This document shows positions 17,083-26,628 of a stretch of 64,000 nucleotides of DNA, piece by piece. Made by a program: the position numbers and the translations under genes. The notes beneath the pieces were generated by a model. The model was not told the origin of the DNA, did not search any database, and worked only from the letters and a program-made list of their open reading frames with translations. Source of the DNA: Fimenecus sp052169395 (GTDB taxonomy: Bacteria > Bacillota > Clostridia > Oscillospirales > Acutalibacteraceae); contig JBQNCN010000002.1 of assembly GCA_052169395.1 (NCBI GenBank), forward strand, positions 62,001 to 126,000. The letters are read 5' to 3'. The stretch's first letter is position 1; every line of letters begins with the position of its first letter.

Positions 17083-19572
17083 TTATTTCCCTGTGTTTTT
17101 TCTAATCTCTTTGCCACTCTTGGATGTACTTTGATTTTTTATACTTTTTGCAAGTTCTTCAAAAGAAAACAACGGTTTCATTTCCCAAATATTTTTTGCA
17201 TATTCACAAACAGCTCTATCCGCAGCAAAAATACCAGCATTAGCCGTATTTTTAAATGCCGATTTTACAAATTCATCATTTTTATTTGCCCATTTTGAAA
17301 CCGCAAAGGCTGAAACTCTTTGATAATCCGCAAAATCCGCAAGAACCATATATGGATCCCTATGTATAATATCAGCAATTTCAGGGAAATTCATTCCGTT
17401 GATTTTCTCATAGGTGACAAAATCAATCGCTCTTTTTATTTCAGGATTATTATGATAATAATTCAAGGGTTCATAACCTCTTGCAATAAGCTCTGCAACC
17501 TCAGTTGAATTCATTCCGAATATGAATATATTATCCTTTCCGACTTGCTCGAAAATTTCAATATTTGCACCGTCCATTGTGCCTAAAGTTACTGCACCGT
17601 TTATCATAAGCTTCATATTTCCCGTTCCCGAAGCTTCTGTTCCGGCAAGTGAAATCTGTTGTGAAATATCAGCTGCAGGCATGAGGTGTTCCGCCTTTGA
17701 AACATTATAATCCTCAACATAACAAACTTTAAGTCTTCCTTTAACATCAGGATCATTGTCAATCATTTTACCAAGTGCAATTATAAATTGAATGATTTTT
17801 TTTGCCAAAAGATACCCCGGTGCGGCTTTTGCTCCAAAAATATATGTATGCGGAACAAAATCTCCGTTAGGATTATCCTTAATCTTCAAATATTCCAAAA
17901 GAATGTTAAGCGCATTGAGTTCCTGTCTTTTATATTCATGAAGTCTTTTCACTTGAACATCAAAAAGGCTGTCAGGATTAAGAGAACCGCAACCGCTCTT
18001 TCTTAAAACATCGGAAAACTCCGCTTTATTTGCACGTTTAATCTTGGCAAACTCAGCAAGAACCGTCTTATCGTCTGCAAAAGCATTAAGCTTTGAAAGA
18101 CTTGAACCGTCATAAATAAAATCGGTGCCTATAAGTTCAGAAATATATTCGGTAAGTTTAGGATTTGCCTGACAAAGCCATCTTCTATGTGCAATTCCAT
18201 TTGTTACATTCGTAAATTTATCGGGTGTAAGAGTGTAAAAATCATTAAATACACTGTCTTTTAAAATTTCTGAATGAAGAGCCGATACACCGTTCACTTT
18301 TTTTGCCGTAGCAACACAAAGATTTGCCATCCTTACCACACCGCTTGAAACGATGGACATTCTTTCAACTTTTCCGGCATCATTTGTGCTTTCCCAAACA
18401 AAACTTCTGAAACGATTGTCAATTTCCTTTGTGATTTGATAAATTCTCGGCAAAAGAGTTTTAAACAAATCTTCAGGCCATACCTCAAGAGCCTCTTTCA
18501 TAACGGTATGGTTTGTATAATTTATACATTTTGAAACAATACTCCATGCCTTTTCCCATGCAAAACCGCACTCATCAAGCAAAATTCGCATAAGTTCCGG
18601 AACGGAAAGAGTGGGATGAGTATCGTTTATATGAATAGCGGCTTTTTCAGGAAAATTATCCATTGTTCCGTATTTTGCAAGATGTTCGTGAACAATATCC
18701 TGTACCGAAGCCGACACAAGAAAATATTGCTGTTTTAAACGGAGAGATTTTCCCTCATAATTATTATCTGACGGATACAATACCTTTGATATAACCTCTG
18801 CCATTGCGCCTTGCTCAACCGCACGCATATATTGTCCTTCATTAAAAAGTTGCATGTCAAGTGCGGGAGCCTGAGACTTCCAAAGCCTTAAAACCGAAAT
18901 ACCTTTTCCGTCTTTTCCTGCAACATACATATCATATGGAATAGCCTGTACCGAAGTATAATTTTCAGCGGACACACGATGATATACTCCGTCCCAACTT
19001 TCAATCACATTTCCACCGAAACGCACTTCAACCGCCTGATCCTCGTGCGGAGTAAGCCATACCTTACCGCCCGGCAACCAGAAATCCGGAAGCTCTGTTT
19101 GCCAACCGTCCACAAACTTTTGCTTAAAAATGCCGGCCTCATAGAGAATTGAATATCCCCTTGCAGCAAAACCGTCTGTCGCAAGAGCATCAAGATAGCA
19201 TGCGGCAAGTCTGCCAAGTCCGCCGTTTCCCAACCCTGCATCAGGCTCACATTCAAAAAGTTTTTCAAGTTTTACGGAATATCCCGCAAGCGCTTTCTCA
19301 AAAGTGTTTGTTAAATTGAGATTGTAAAGATTATTTTTGAGAGAACGTCCCATCAAAAATTCCATGCACAAATAATATATCTTTTTTGCGTCGGCTTTAT
19401 CTGCCGCTTTATCAAACTCAGAACGCCTTTCGGTTAAAATATCTTTAACGATAAGCGAAACCGCCTCATAAAATTGTTCATCCGTTGCCGAAGACGGCTG
19501 TACACCTATAAAATGCGCAAGCTTCTGTTCGATAAGCTCCTTCGCCTTTTTTTCACCGATTGCTTTATACAT
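17083..19572 (-). CDS. glgP: glycogen/maltodextrin phosphorylase
   Basis: Releases glucose-1-phosphate from alpha-1,4-glucans using inorganic phosphate and pyridoxal phosphate. The PLP-lysine signature EASGTGNMKLMINGAVTLGT is intact, as are the N-terminal GLGNGGLGRLAACYLDALAT and the INDTHPTLSVPELMR segments. The start is placed at ATG 19572 (MYKAIGEKKA, 829 aa, normal length) with GGAGG upstream. The frame is open 32 codons further up, but that stretch contains the promoter (19610-19638). Stands alone, without other glg genes in the window. Confidence 0.95.
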   Translation of the reverse strand: MYKAIGEKKAKELIEQKLAHFIGVQPSSATDEQFYEAVSLIVKDILTERRSEFDKAADKADAKKIYYLCMEFLMGRSLKNNLYNLNLTNTFEKALAGYSVKLEKLFECEPDAGLGNGGLGRLAACYLDALATDGFAARGYSILYEAGIFKQKFVDGWQTELPDFWLPGGKVWLTPHEDQAVEVRFGGNVIESWDGVYHRVSAENYTSVQAIPYDMYVAGKDGKGISVLRLWKSQAPALDMQLFNEGQYMRAVEQGAMAEVISKVLYPSDNNYEGKSLRLKQQYFLVSASVQDIVHEHLAKYGTMDNFPEKAAIHINDTHPTLSVPELMRILLDECGFAWEKAWSIVSKCINYTNHTVMKEALEVWPEDLFKTLLPRIYQITKEIDNRFRSFVWESTNDAGKVERMSIVSSGVVRMANLCVATAKKVNGVSALHSEILKDSVFNDFYTLTPDKFTNVTNGIAHRRWLCQANPKLTEYISELIGTDFIYDGSSLSKLNAFADDKTVLAEFAKIKRANKAEFSDVLRKSGCGSLNPDSLFDVQVKRLHEYKRQELNALNILLEYLKIKDNPNGDFVPHTYIFGAKAAPGYLLAKKIIQFIIALGKMIDNDPDVKGRLKVCYVEDYNVSKAEHLMPAADISQQISLAGTEASGTGNMKLMINGAVTLGTMDGANIEIFEQVGKDNIFIFGMNSTEVAELIARGYEPLNYYHNNPEIKRAIDFVTYEKINGMNFPEIADIIHRDPYMVLADFADYQRVSAFAVSKWANKNDEFVKSAFKNTANAGIFAADRAVCEYAKNIWEMKPLFSFEELAKSIKNQSTSKSGKEIRKNTGK

Positions 19573-19609
19573 ACTTCCTCCAATGCAGAAACATCGTTTA
19601 TTCTTTGTT

Positions 19610-19638
19610 ATTATATGCGATACCTCACTTAATTTCAA
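19610..19638 (-). promoter_or_regulatory. promoter of glgP
   Basis: TTGAAA (19633-19638), 17-nt spacer, TATAAT (19610-19615) on the minus strand. Its position rules out coding use of the upstream open frame and supports the glgP start at 19572. Confidence 0.7.
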
Positions 19639-19813
19639 CATGTTCCGTTGCAGCATATTTTGTTCCAATATTTGTATAGATTGCTTTATTTTTTTTGTAA
19701 AATTCTAAAAATAAGAAAAAAATTATGCATTATTCATAAATTTTTATAAAATCCATGCCGTAAAGAGCAGGCATTTCAAATTTTGTTTTCATTTTTTTAT
19801 CCTTCTTTTTTCC

Positions 19814-19842
19814 TTGTTAAAGCAACCCTTGTATGATATTAT
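19814..19842 (+). promoter_or_regulatory. promoter of the CDF transporter gene
   Basis: TTGTTA (19814-19819), 17-nt spacer, TATTAT (19837-19842). It overlaps the first in-frame ATG (19833), so that ATG cannot be the translation start. The divergent region 19573-19883 holds this promoter and that of glgP and nothing else recognisable. Confidence 0.6.
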
Positions 19843-19883
19843 TAGATATAAAAATATATATTTATCATATAAATTTTATACAA

Positions 19884-20732
19884 ATGAATAATAATTCCAT
19901 TAAAACAAAACTTTCAATCGTTCTTATCGGCGGTATTGTAAGTCTTATGCTTTTTTTAACAAAACTCTATACCGCCGTTTCAACCAACAGCTTAATAATT
20001 TATCTTGATGCCCTTAATCATATAGTTGACACACTTTTATGTTTCGGTACGGCGTTCGGTTTTTTTATAATTGAAAATAAAAAAAAATCTCTAAACAACT
20101 TTCCCTTCGGTCTTGAAAAACTTGAATATGTAATTGAATTTATTATATCCGTCGTAATTTTTATCACAGGATTTTTTTTCGCTTATATGTCTGTGGGACG
20201 GCTCATGTATCCCGTTCCTGTATGGTATACGATAAAACACGCTTTAATAATTACCGTAACACTTTTTGTGAAATTCTTTATGGTGATTTTTTACGCATTT
20301 GCCAACAAAAAACTGCGTTCACCGATAATAAACGGCCTCAAGCTCGACAGTACAAATGATTTTTTCATTACATTTTGCACTCTTTTATCTTTTGTTATGA
20401 TAAATCATGTGAAATTTGCAGTGGATTCATTCGCCGGACTTTTTATAAGCATTTTTTTAATTTTTCAAGGTTCAAAAGCACTTTACGGTGCAGTAAACCG
20501 ACTTATAGAAAAACAAGATCACGTGCTTTTGAAAAAAGTCGAACATATTTTAAAATGTTCGGGTGCAGACTGTGAAATTTTATCTGTAAGTGCTGAAAAC
20601 TATGGAAATTTCAAGATTTTCAATGTTGATATCAGACTTTTTAAAGACGCTGATCCAAGCATCGTTCAAAAAAAACTTGACGATTCAATTTCAAAAACTT
20701 TTGACGCAAAAATTTATATGAATATAAAATAA
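19884..20732 (+). CDS. cation diffusion facilitator (CDF) family transporter
   Basis: Probably a proton-coupled exporter of divalent metal ions (Zn, Fe, Mn or Co; which one cannot be told). 282 residues with about six membrane spans, then a C-terminal cytoplasmic domain from about residue 195. Metal-site residues typical of the family are visible: D-x3-H-x3-D in TM2 (LDALNHIVDTL) and D-x3-D in TM5 (KLDSTNDFF). The start is placed at ATG 19884 because the earlier ATG (19833) lies within the promoter; no clear ribosome binding site precedes it. Followed after 16 bp by the phosphoesterase gene, so probably an operon. It is more divergent than typical CDF proteins. Confidence 0.75.
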   Translation: MNNNSIKTKLSIVLIGGIVSLMLFLTKLYTAVSTNSLIIYLDALNHIVDTLLCFGTAFGFFIIENKKKSLNNFPFGLEKLEYVIEFIISVVIFITGFFFAYMSVGRLMYPVPVWYTIKHALIITVTLFVKFFMVIFYAFANKKLRSPIINGLKLDSTNDFFITFCTLLSFVMINHVKFAVDSFAGLFISIFLIFQGSKALYGAVNRLIEKQDHVLLKKVEHILKCSGADCEILSVSAENYGNFKIFNVDIRLFKDADPSIVQKKLDDSISKTFDAKIYMNIK

Positions 20733-20748
20733 TTAAAAGGGGTAGATT

Positions 20749-22083
20749 ATGTCAAAAACAAAATTTAAAGATTTGTCCGTTGGGAAAAAAATAGGACGAA
20801 TCATCAGCAGATTTTTTGCCGGAATTTTATGTCTCATCATTCTTTTTATCGGTATAACCACGGCTATAACCTATATCGGCTATGCCGCACAACTCAGTTT
20901 TATTGATAAAATTCCCGATGCCGGATGCAAAAAACTTAATGTTGAAAATTATGCTCCCGGATGTTGGAACATTAAATCTGACGAACCTCTTAAAGTTATG
21001 CAACTTACCGATATACATATCGGTGCAGGTTGGTTAAGCATAAGCAGGGATACAAAAGCCCTTACGGCAGTAGCCTCAATGATTACCGCTGAAAAACCCG
21101 ATCTTGTTATTGTGACGGGAGATATTGCTTTTCCTGTTCCTCACAGATCCGGAACATTAAACAATGTTACAAGTGCAAAGCTTTTTGAAAAACTTATGGA
21201 TAAACTCGGAGTATATTGGACATTGGCTTATGGAAACCATGATGATGAAATGTACAGTCTTTTTCACTACTCCAAAATAAATAACATCTATGAAAATTCA
21301 AAGAATCCCCGTTGTCTTTTTCAAGTCGGTCCGACCGATATAGACGGTTACGGCAATCAGGTTATAAATATTAAAAACTCAGACGGAATAATTACACGTT
21401 CTCTTTTTCTTCTCGATTCTCACAGTTATACCGATGACGATAAATTCGGATATTACTGGCGTTATGACAACATTCATCAAAATCAAATAGATTGGTATGA
21501 AAAAACACTTACAGAACTTAATGAAACCAATAAAAACAATATTAAAAAGCTTCCTTCAGAAAAACAAGCAGAATATGACATTTCAAAACCTTTTAAAAGT
21601 TCACTCTTTTTCCATATTCCCCTTAAAGAATACCGAAACGCATGGCATGAATTTGCAGACAACGACTATAAGGATACACAGGATACACAATTTCAATTTG
21701 GAAAAGCAGGAGAAAACGGAGACGTTGTTTTTTGCGGATATAATGATGACAATCTTTTTGAAACTGCGCAAAAACTTGGCAGTACCGACTCCACATTTTG
21801 TGGTCATGACCATTACAACAACTTTTCAATAAAATATAAAGGTGTTCAGCTTACCTATGGAATGAGTATTGATTATCTTGCTTATGCAGGTATTTCAAAA
21901 ATGGGTTCACAAAGAGGTTGCAACATTATAAATTACGGTAGAAACGGTGAATACAGTGTTTCACAAGAAAATTATTACCAAGACAAGTATCAAAATTATT
22001 TGGGACATGGAAATGAAGACATAACTCTTCAATATGAAGGTATTGATGGCTATGTAGGAGTAAACAGAGACCCCAGAGGATAA
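20749..22083 (+). CDS. membrane-anchored calcineurin-like metallophosphoesterase
   Basis: 444 residues: a basic cytoplasmic tail, one membrane span (about 22-47) and an extracellular metallophosphoesterase domain. The five metal-binding blocks are present: LTDIHIG, VTGDIAFP, YGNHDDE, FHIPL and CGHDHYNN, so a di-metal hydrolase is likely. The substrate cannot be told from sequence; relatives act on phosphodiesters, nucleotides or lipids. AGGGG lies upstream of ATG 20749. Second gene of the CDF operon and ended by the palindromic terminator at 22115. Confidence 0.85.
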   Translation: MSKTKFKDLSVGKKIGRIISRFFAGILCLIILFIGITTAITYIGYAAQLSFIDKIPDAGCKKLNVENYAPGCWNIKSDEPLKVMQLTDIHIGAGWLSISRDTKALTAVASMITAEKPDLVIVTGDIAFPVPHRSGTLNNVTSAKLFEKLMDKLGVYWTLAYGNHDDEMYSLFHYSKINNIYENSKNPRCLFQVGPTDIDGYGNQVINIKNSDGIITRSLFLLDSHSYTDDDKFGYYWRYDNIHQNQIDWYEKTLTELNETNKNNIKKLPSEKQAEYDISKPFKSSLFFHIPLKEYRNAWHEFADNDYKDTQDTQFQFGKAGENGDVVFCGYNDDNLFETAQKLGSTDSTFCGHDHYNNFSIKYKGVQLTYGMSIDYLAYAGISKMGSQRGCNIINYGRNGEYSVSQENYYQDKYQNYLGHGNEDITLQYEGIDGYVGVNRDPRG

Positions 22084-22114
22084 CCGCTCTTATTCATATA
22101 ATAATAAAATCAAG

Positions 22115-22146
22115 AAAAAAGCCGCTCTTATAAGAGCGGCTTTTTT
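22115..22146. terminator. bidirectional intrinsic terminator
   Basis: A 16-bp perfect palindrome (arms 22115-22130 and 22131-22146, core GCCGCTCTTATAAGAGCGGC) flanked by A6 and T6. Ends the CDF-phosphoesterase transcript. Confidence 0.85.
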
Positions 22147-22481
22147 AAATTTCTATCATTAAACTCAAAATAATTATATATTATTCTCAGATTTACAATT
22201 TTATACTACACATCAATGCATCAATTTAAATTTTAAATGATATTACGGCTATTTCTTGAATTTATATAAATAAGTTATGATAAAATTCAAATATACTTTA
22301 CAAAAAATAATGTGATTCATTTTGAATCACATTATTTTTATATTATTTTGCAGGCATAACCGCTACAACAATGTTTTAAACATAAAGAAATTCAGTTTCC
22401 ATATATAATAAATATTGATTATGGGTGTTTCATAAAAATATTATCAGAATAAACATCAAAATCATACGGAACAATGAAAAC
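22147..22481. other. intergenic region with a second hairpin terminator
   Basis: AT-rich. At 22303-22339 a 17-bp perfect stem (core TAATGTGATTCA / TGAATCACATTA) with A and T runs acts as a terminator for the surface-protein gene on the minus strand, about 140 bp past its stop. At 22268-22287 lies a 20-nt sequence repeated exactly at 41018-41037. Nothing else is recognisable. Confidence 0.6.
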
Positions 22482-25466
22482 TTATTTCACGCCGTACCAG
22501 CCGATACCCTCATACTTCCAACCGAGAGATACGAGCCGGTCGTTTTCAACCTTGCTTTTTGTATAGTTGTGGTTGCAGGCAAAAGCGTTGGGATTGTACT
22601 GTCTGTAAAGCGGCACGCCCTTTGCGTCATCGCTGTACCAGCCGATACCTTCATACCTCCAACCGACTTTTACAAGATTGTTCTTTTCTTTTTTATCAAG
22701 AGTGTAGTGGTGCTCACCCGCATTCGGATTATAGAGTCTGTAAACGGGAGTATTTGAATAGCTTGGAGCCGTCCATCCTATGCCTTCATATTTCCAACCC
22801 AAACTTACAAGATGATTTTTTTCAGCCGTGTCTTTGGTGTAAAAATGCTCTCCGCTGTTGGGATTATACAGACGATACATTGAAATCTTTTTTACCGTAG
22901 GCTTATTTACCGGTTTTTTCTTAAAGCTTACCACAACCTCGGTATTTTCAATTATATCAAGTGAAAGCTTGCTGTCCGATACCGCTGTGGCCTTGCCGTT
23001 TACAAGAACCTTATCGACTACATAGCCCTTATCCGCTGAAAGAGTAACTACCGCTTTTTCACCGATTTTTACAAGAGTTTTATCAACAAAAGCTTTACCG
23101 CCCGTTCCGTTCACCTTTACAGAAAGACTTGAAACAAGCATATCACTCTTAATAATTCTGAGGCGTGCCTGTGGGTTGGCTCCGTTCATCGCATCGCTGT
23201 CAACACGCATATTGTAGATATCTTTTACATCCTTTCCAAGCTTTACCATAACTTTGGTATTAAAAAGGCTCTTCTTAAAGCTGAAACTTCTATCAACGGT
23301 TTTACCAAGAGAAAAGGTTTCAAAAATTTTACTGTTATCAATTTCTCCCTCAAATACTGAAAGAGTAAGCATGTGACCACGCTTTTTGCCGTAGTGCATA
23401 GGCTGAAGGTCTATAAGAAGATAAGATGCATCATCCGCTTCAACAATAGTCGCATTTGATTTTATGACAGCATTCGCCATTGAAGTGGAGTCTTCCTTTG
23501 CCTTCATAAAGCTTATCAGCGCCTGCCTTGACGGGAACTTAAACTCCATTTTATTTATAGCGTCCTCAAGAAGTTCCGTCTTTGCAATAAGACTCTTTGT
23601 GTTCGGGTGCTGAATTTCATCTGCAAGAGATGCCGCTCTTTTTGCAATTTTCTCAAGACTTTCAACCGTACAGATTTTTTTCAAAACATCATTTTCTGCA
23701 ATTTTTACCATTTCCTTAGCTTTTTCAAGGTCAAAATTCACAGTGTTTTCATTTTTATTTTTAATTATTGTTATCAGGTCTTCAATTTCATTAGCCCAGG
23801 TAATCATATTCTCGGCCTTGGCAGGTCTCGGATATGGAGCAGCGGTTTCTCCATCAAGAGACAGCTGCGCTCTTTCAATAATGTTTTTAAGCTCCAGCGC
23901 TTCATCGGAACTTCCCGCTGAAAAAGGCTTTGCCTCCTCCATTTTAGCGATAAGCTTTGCCTTTGAAGCCTCATATTGCTTTTTAGCCGGTTTTTCGGCA
24001 ATTACATAGTATCCCTCCGCCTGAGAAATATTCGCAAGAGCAAACTTGGATTTTGACCAGTCTTTTTCAGATGAAATCTGTCTTAATCTTCCTGAAACAT
24101 ATTCATAAATTGCAAGGTTGCCAGCTTTAAGCGATTTATCCTGCGGCTTCACCGCAAGTCTTGCAACAGGCTTTGCAGCTTCATTCCAGCTGTCGTGATA
24201 CATAAGCTCGGCAAGCTCGCCGTTTTCGTCAACCACTGAAAGCTTAAACATTCTCGGGTTTGTCGCACCGTCATCGGAAATCATTTTGCCAATATTTTCC
24301 GTCATTGCAGGATCTGCAAGCTTTTGAATTTTCAATGAAGTCTTTTTGTCAAGCGCAAAATTGCTTGCCGTATCCACCTGAGCTTTAAGCTTGCCCTCTT
24401 CAACAGTCGCAAACTCCGTTTCATCTACTGTTTCTTCCTGAAACGGAAGAACAAGCGTCTTTGTTTCGGTGCTCTGCGTACCGTCCGCATTAAAACCCTT
24501 TATTTTAAGAGTGAGATTTCCCCCCTCGCGTGGAAGCTCCTTGAGAAGCTCCTCCTGCATAAATGACATTCTGTAAAATTTATTCGGCAAGAAAGAGTCG
24601 GAATTAAGATTCTGTACCTTTGCACTTGGAGAGTCAAAAGTCGGCTCACTCCCGTCAAGCGTATACTTGATATGTCTTAAATCATTGAAAAGGAATGAAT
24701 ATCTCTTAACATTTATTTCAATTTCACCCTTCCAGTTATGGTTTATAAGAAGGAATTTTTTTCTATCCTTTGATTTAAGCGGAGAATAAACCGTACCGTC
24801 CTTATCGGTAAAATCAAATTGAGATTCCGGCTCATTTTCGCCTTTAAGCCTCGGAGTGCCTTGCTTTACATTAAGTACCTCAAGCGCTCCAAGCTTTTTG
24901 TCAACCGTTTTGTCGGTATCCTCCCATTCCATTTTTGTACTGTGCTCATATCGTGGAGCATCCGGCATATTTAAAACCTTAAATGTTCCGTAAAGGAAGA
25001 GCTTGCTCTTTCCGTCAATCGGAATATCCGCATAGGTGAAAACATAGGGTCCGTCAAATTTTCCTTCATCAGCAATAAATTTCTGATCGTCAGAAATTGT
25101 CGTTCTCTTATCCTTATTTTCCTCATCTATGTATTCGTCCGAATATTGAAGCACCATCGTGCCTGAATCATAGCCACGCTCCGTTTCAAGCTTTGAGAAC
25201 CAGTAAAAACGAAGATATCGCTTTCCTTCCTTTTCGATAATCTCAGCATAATCATCGGCAGCCTGACGAACATGAGGCTCCGCAGGTGACGGATCGGTAA
25301 ATTTAAGCTTTACATATTTTATATGCGTTGCCTTCTCTCTGTTTTCTCCGGCTCCTCGCACAATTGATGAGCCAGGCACAGCACCTTTATCCAGTGCAAG
25401 AGCCTGAACGGAGGATAAAAGCATTGCAGACGCCATAGCAATCGCTAAAACACCCTTGAATTTCAT
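22482..25466 (-). CDS. secreted surface protein with three C-terminal DUF5648 repeats
   Basis: 994 residues. A signal peptide (about 1-25, ending SSVQALA) is followed by a unique region with beta-rich segments. A chitobiase-C-terminal-like stretch (IKYTLDGSEPTFDSPSAKV) lies near residue 285, a helical linker in the middle, and a bacterial beta-repeat segment (VTLSADKGYVVDKVLVNGK) before residue 860. Residues 860-994 hold three tandem copies of the DUF5648 motif (YRLYNPNSGEHFYTKD ... LGWKYEGIGW). DUF5648 repeats occur in many Firmicute cell-surface proteins, probably in wall or carbohydrate binding. There is no LPXTG. Codon use looks slightly more GC-rich than its neighbours. A consensus promoter and an operator-like repeat precede it, so it is probably regulated. 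Confidence 0.75.
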   Translation of the reverse strand: MKFKGVLAIAMASAMLLSSVQALALDKGAVPGSSIVRGAGENREKATHIKYVKLKFTDPSPAEPHVRQAADDYAEIIEKEGKRYLRFYWFSKLETERGYDSGTMVLQYSDEYIDEENKDKRTTISDDQKFIADEGKFDGPYVFTYADIPIDGKSKLFLYGTFKVLNMPDAPRYEHSTKMEWEDTDKTVDKKLGALEVLNVKQGTPRLKGENEPESQFDFTDKDGTVYSPLKSKDRKKFLLINHNWKGEIEINVKRYSFLFNDLRHIKYTLDGSEPTFDSPSAKVQNLNSDSFLPNKFYRMSFMQEELLKELPREGGNLTLKIKGFNADGTQSTETKTLVLPFQEETVDETEFATVEEGKLKAQVDTASNFALDKKTSLKIQKLADPAMTENIGKMISDDGATNPRMFKLSVVDENGELAELMYHDSWNEAAKPVARLAVKPQDKSLKAGNLAIYEYVSGRLRQISSEKDWSKSKFALANISQAEGYYVIAEKPAKKQYEASKAKLIAKMEEAKPFSAGSSDEALELKNIIERAQLSLDGETAAPYPRPAKAENMITWANEIEDLITIIKNKNENTVNFDLEKAKEMVKIAENDVLKKICTVESLEKIAKRAASLADEIQHPNTKSLIAKTELLEDAINKMEFKFPSRQALISFMKAKEDSTSMANAVIKSNATIVEADDASYLLIDLQPMHYGKKRGHMLTLSVFEGEIDNSKIFETFSLGKTVDRSFSFKKSLFNTKVMVKLGKDVKDIYNMRVDSDAMNGANPQARLRIIKSDMLVSSLSVKVNGTGGKAFVDKTLVKIGEKAVVTLSADKGYVVDKVLVNGKATAVSDSKLSLDIIENTEVVVSFKKKPVNKPTVKKISMYRLYNPNSGEHFYTKDTAEKNHLVSLGWKYEGIGWTAPSYSNTPVYRLYNPNAGEHHYTLDKKEKNNLVKVGWRYEGIGWYSDDAKGVPLYRQYNPNAFACNHNYTKSKVENDRLVSLGWKYEGIGWYGVK

Positions 25467-25489
25467 TTAATACTCCTAAACACTTATTT

Positions 25490-25523
25490 TTAGTCTATAC
25501 ATATTTATATTAGTATCGACTAA
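25490..25523. promoter_or_regulatory. operator-like inverted repeat at the surface-protein promoter
   Basis: TTAGTCTATAC (25490-25500) and GTATCGACTAA (25513-25523) are inverted copies matching at 10 of 11 positions, with a 12-nt spacer. The repeat lies directly downstream of the -10 element, over the expected transcription start, a normal place for a repressor site. The regulator is unknown. Confidence 0.5.
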
Positions 25524-25526
25524 CAA

Positions 25527-25555
25527 AGTATATCCAAGTACATATGCTTTGTCAA
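25527..25555 (-). promoter_or_regulatory. consensus promoter of the DUF5648 surface-protein gene
   Basis: TTGACA (25550-25555), 17-nt spacer, TATACT (25527-25532) on the minus strand. One of the best promoters in the window. Confidence 0.8.
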
Positions 25556-25590
25556 CAATTATTAAACCGATTCTCTTTTCTAAAGAATAT

Positions 25591-25613
25591 AAAAAGGACG
25601 CCCTAAAGCGTCC
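25591..25613 (-). terminator. intrinsic terminator after metA
   Basis: Minus strand: GGACGC, 6-nt loop, GCGTCC, then TTTTT. It lies 9 bp beyond the metA stop. Confidence 0.75.
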
Positions 25614-25622
25614 ATAAAATCA

Positions 25623-26555
25623 TTAAAGTTCCTTTAAATACTGAAGTTCATTTAAATCATAGGGAGTTTTCTGATAAACAAAATAATTAAGCCAGTTTGT
25701 AAAAATAAGCGAACCCGCTCCTCTCCATGTAAGCGGCGGAACCTTTCTCGTATCATCATCGGGAAAATAATTGACCGGCATTTTTATTTGAAGTCCCTTG
25801 CCCAAATCTCTAAAATACTCTTTTGCAAGCGTATTCGAATCATATTCCGAATGACCTGTAGAATAAAAATTACGACATTCTCTATCTGAAATAAGATGAA
25901 TCCCCGCATCATCGCAAACGGATAAAATCTGAAGATCCCTGATTTTATCAACATCTCTCTTATCCGTTCCTGTGTGTCTTGACATAGGAACATTGTAAAT
26001 ATCGGAAAAACCCCTTAAAAGCGGATGGTTTGAATCCAATACCTTTGCCTTGAAAATACCGAACTGTTTTTCAGGCAAGTCGATTTTAGGAAGTTTATAA
26101 CGCTGATAAAGTGCCGCCTGTGCACCCCAACAGATTGAAAAGGTCGACCATACATGAGTTTTAGCCCATTCCAAAATTTCACAAAGTTCATCCCAATAAT
26201 CCACCTGCTCAAAAGGCATATGCTCCACCGGCGCACCCGTTATTATCATTCCGTCATAGCGTTCATCCTTTATATCATCAAAGGTCTTATAAAATTTAAG
26301 CATGTGCTCCTTTGAAATATGCTTGGAGTTATGCGATTTTACCTGCAAAAGCTCAATATCCACCTGAAGCGGAGTATTTGACAAAAGCCGCATTATCTGA
26401 GTTTCAGTTTCGATTTTTGTAGGCATAAGGTTGAGCAAAATCACCTTCAGCGGACGAATATCCTGTGCCATGGCTCTGCTTTCAGTCATTACAAATATGT
26501 TTTCAAGTTCAAGGCTGTGATATGCCGGAAGCATATCATCAATCTTTACAGGCAT
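25623..26555 (-). CDS. metA: homoserine O-acetyltransferase, MetA family
   Basis: Activates homoserine for methionine synthesis. 310 residues of the MetA (HTS) family, complete. The catalytic Cys142 lies in FSICWGAQAAL and the catalytic His in the STGHSEYD segment. Residue 111 is Glu (GAPVE); in characterised MetA proteins Glu111 gives acetyl-CoA and Gly111 succinyl-CoA specificity, so acetyl transfer is predicted here despite the usual succinyltransferase name. ATG 26555 is preceded by AAGGAGG. It has its own promoter (26590-26618) and terminator. No SAM riboswitch or T-box is visible in the short leader. Confidence 0.93.
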   Translation of the reverse strand: MPVKIDDMLPAYHSLELENIFVMTESRAMAQDIRPLKVILLNLMPTKIETETQIMRLLSNTPLQVDIELLQVKSHNSKHISKEHMLKFYKTFDDIKDERYDGMIITGAPVEHMPFEQVDYWDELCEILEWAKTHVWSTFSICWGAQAALYQRYKLPKIDLPEKQFGIFKAKVLDSNHPLLRGFSDIYNVPMSRHTGTDKRDVDKIRDLQILSVCDDAGIHLISDRECRNFYSTGHSEYDSNTLAKEYFRDLGKGLQIKMPVNYFPDDDTRKVPPLTWRGAGSLIFTNWLNYFVYQKTPYDLNELQYLKEL

Positions 26556-26589
26556 AAAAACCTCCTTAATTCTTAATTATTGATAAATC

Positions 26590-26618
26590 AGTATAGCAAA
26601 ATACCGATTACAATTCAA
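26590..26618 (-). promoter_or_regulatory. promoter of metA
   Basis: TTGAAT (26613-26618), 17-nt spacer, TATACT (26590-26595) on the minus strand, giving a leader of about 28 nt. It overlaps the end of the region just downstream of hemW. Confidence 0.65.
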
Positions 26619-26628
26619 ATTTTCGCTT

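Noticed and set aside
22345..22390. Possible 3' remnant of a gene (minus-strand residues NIVVAVMPAK before a stop and hairpin)
   Set aside because: Only ten codons after an upstream stop; too short to separate from chance.
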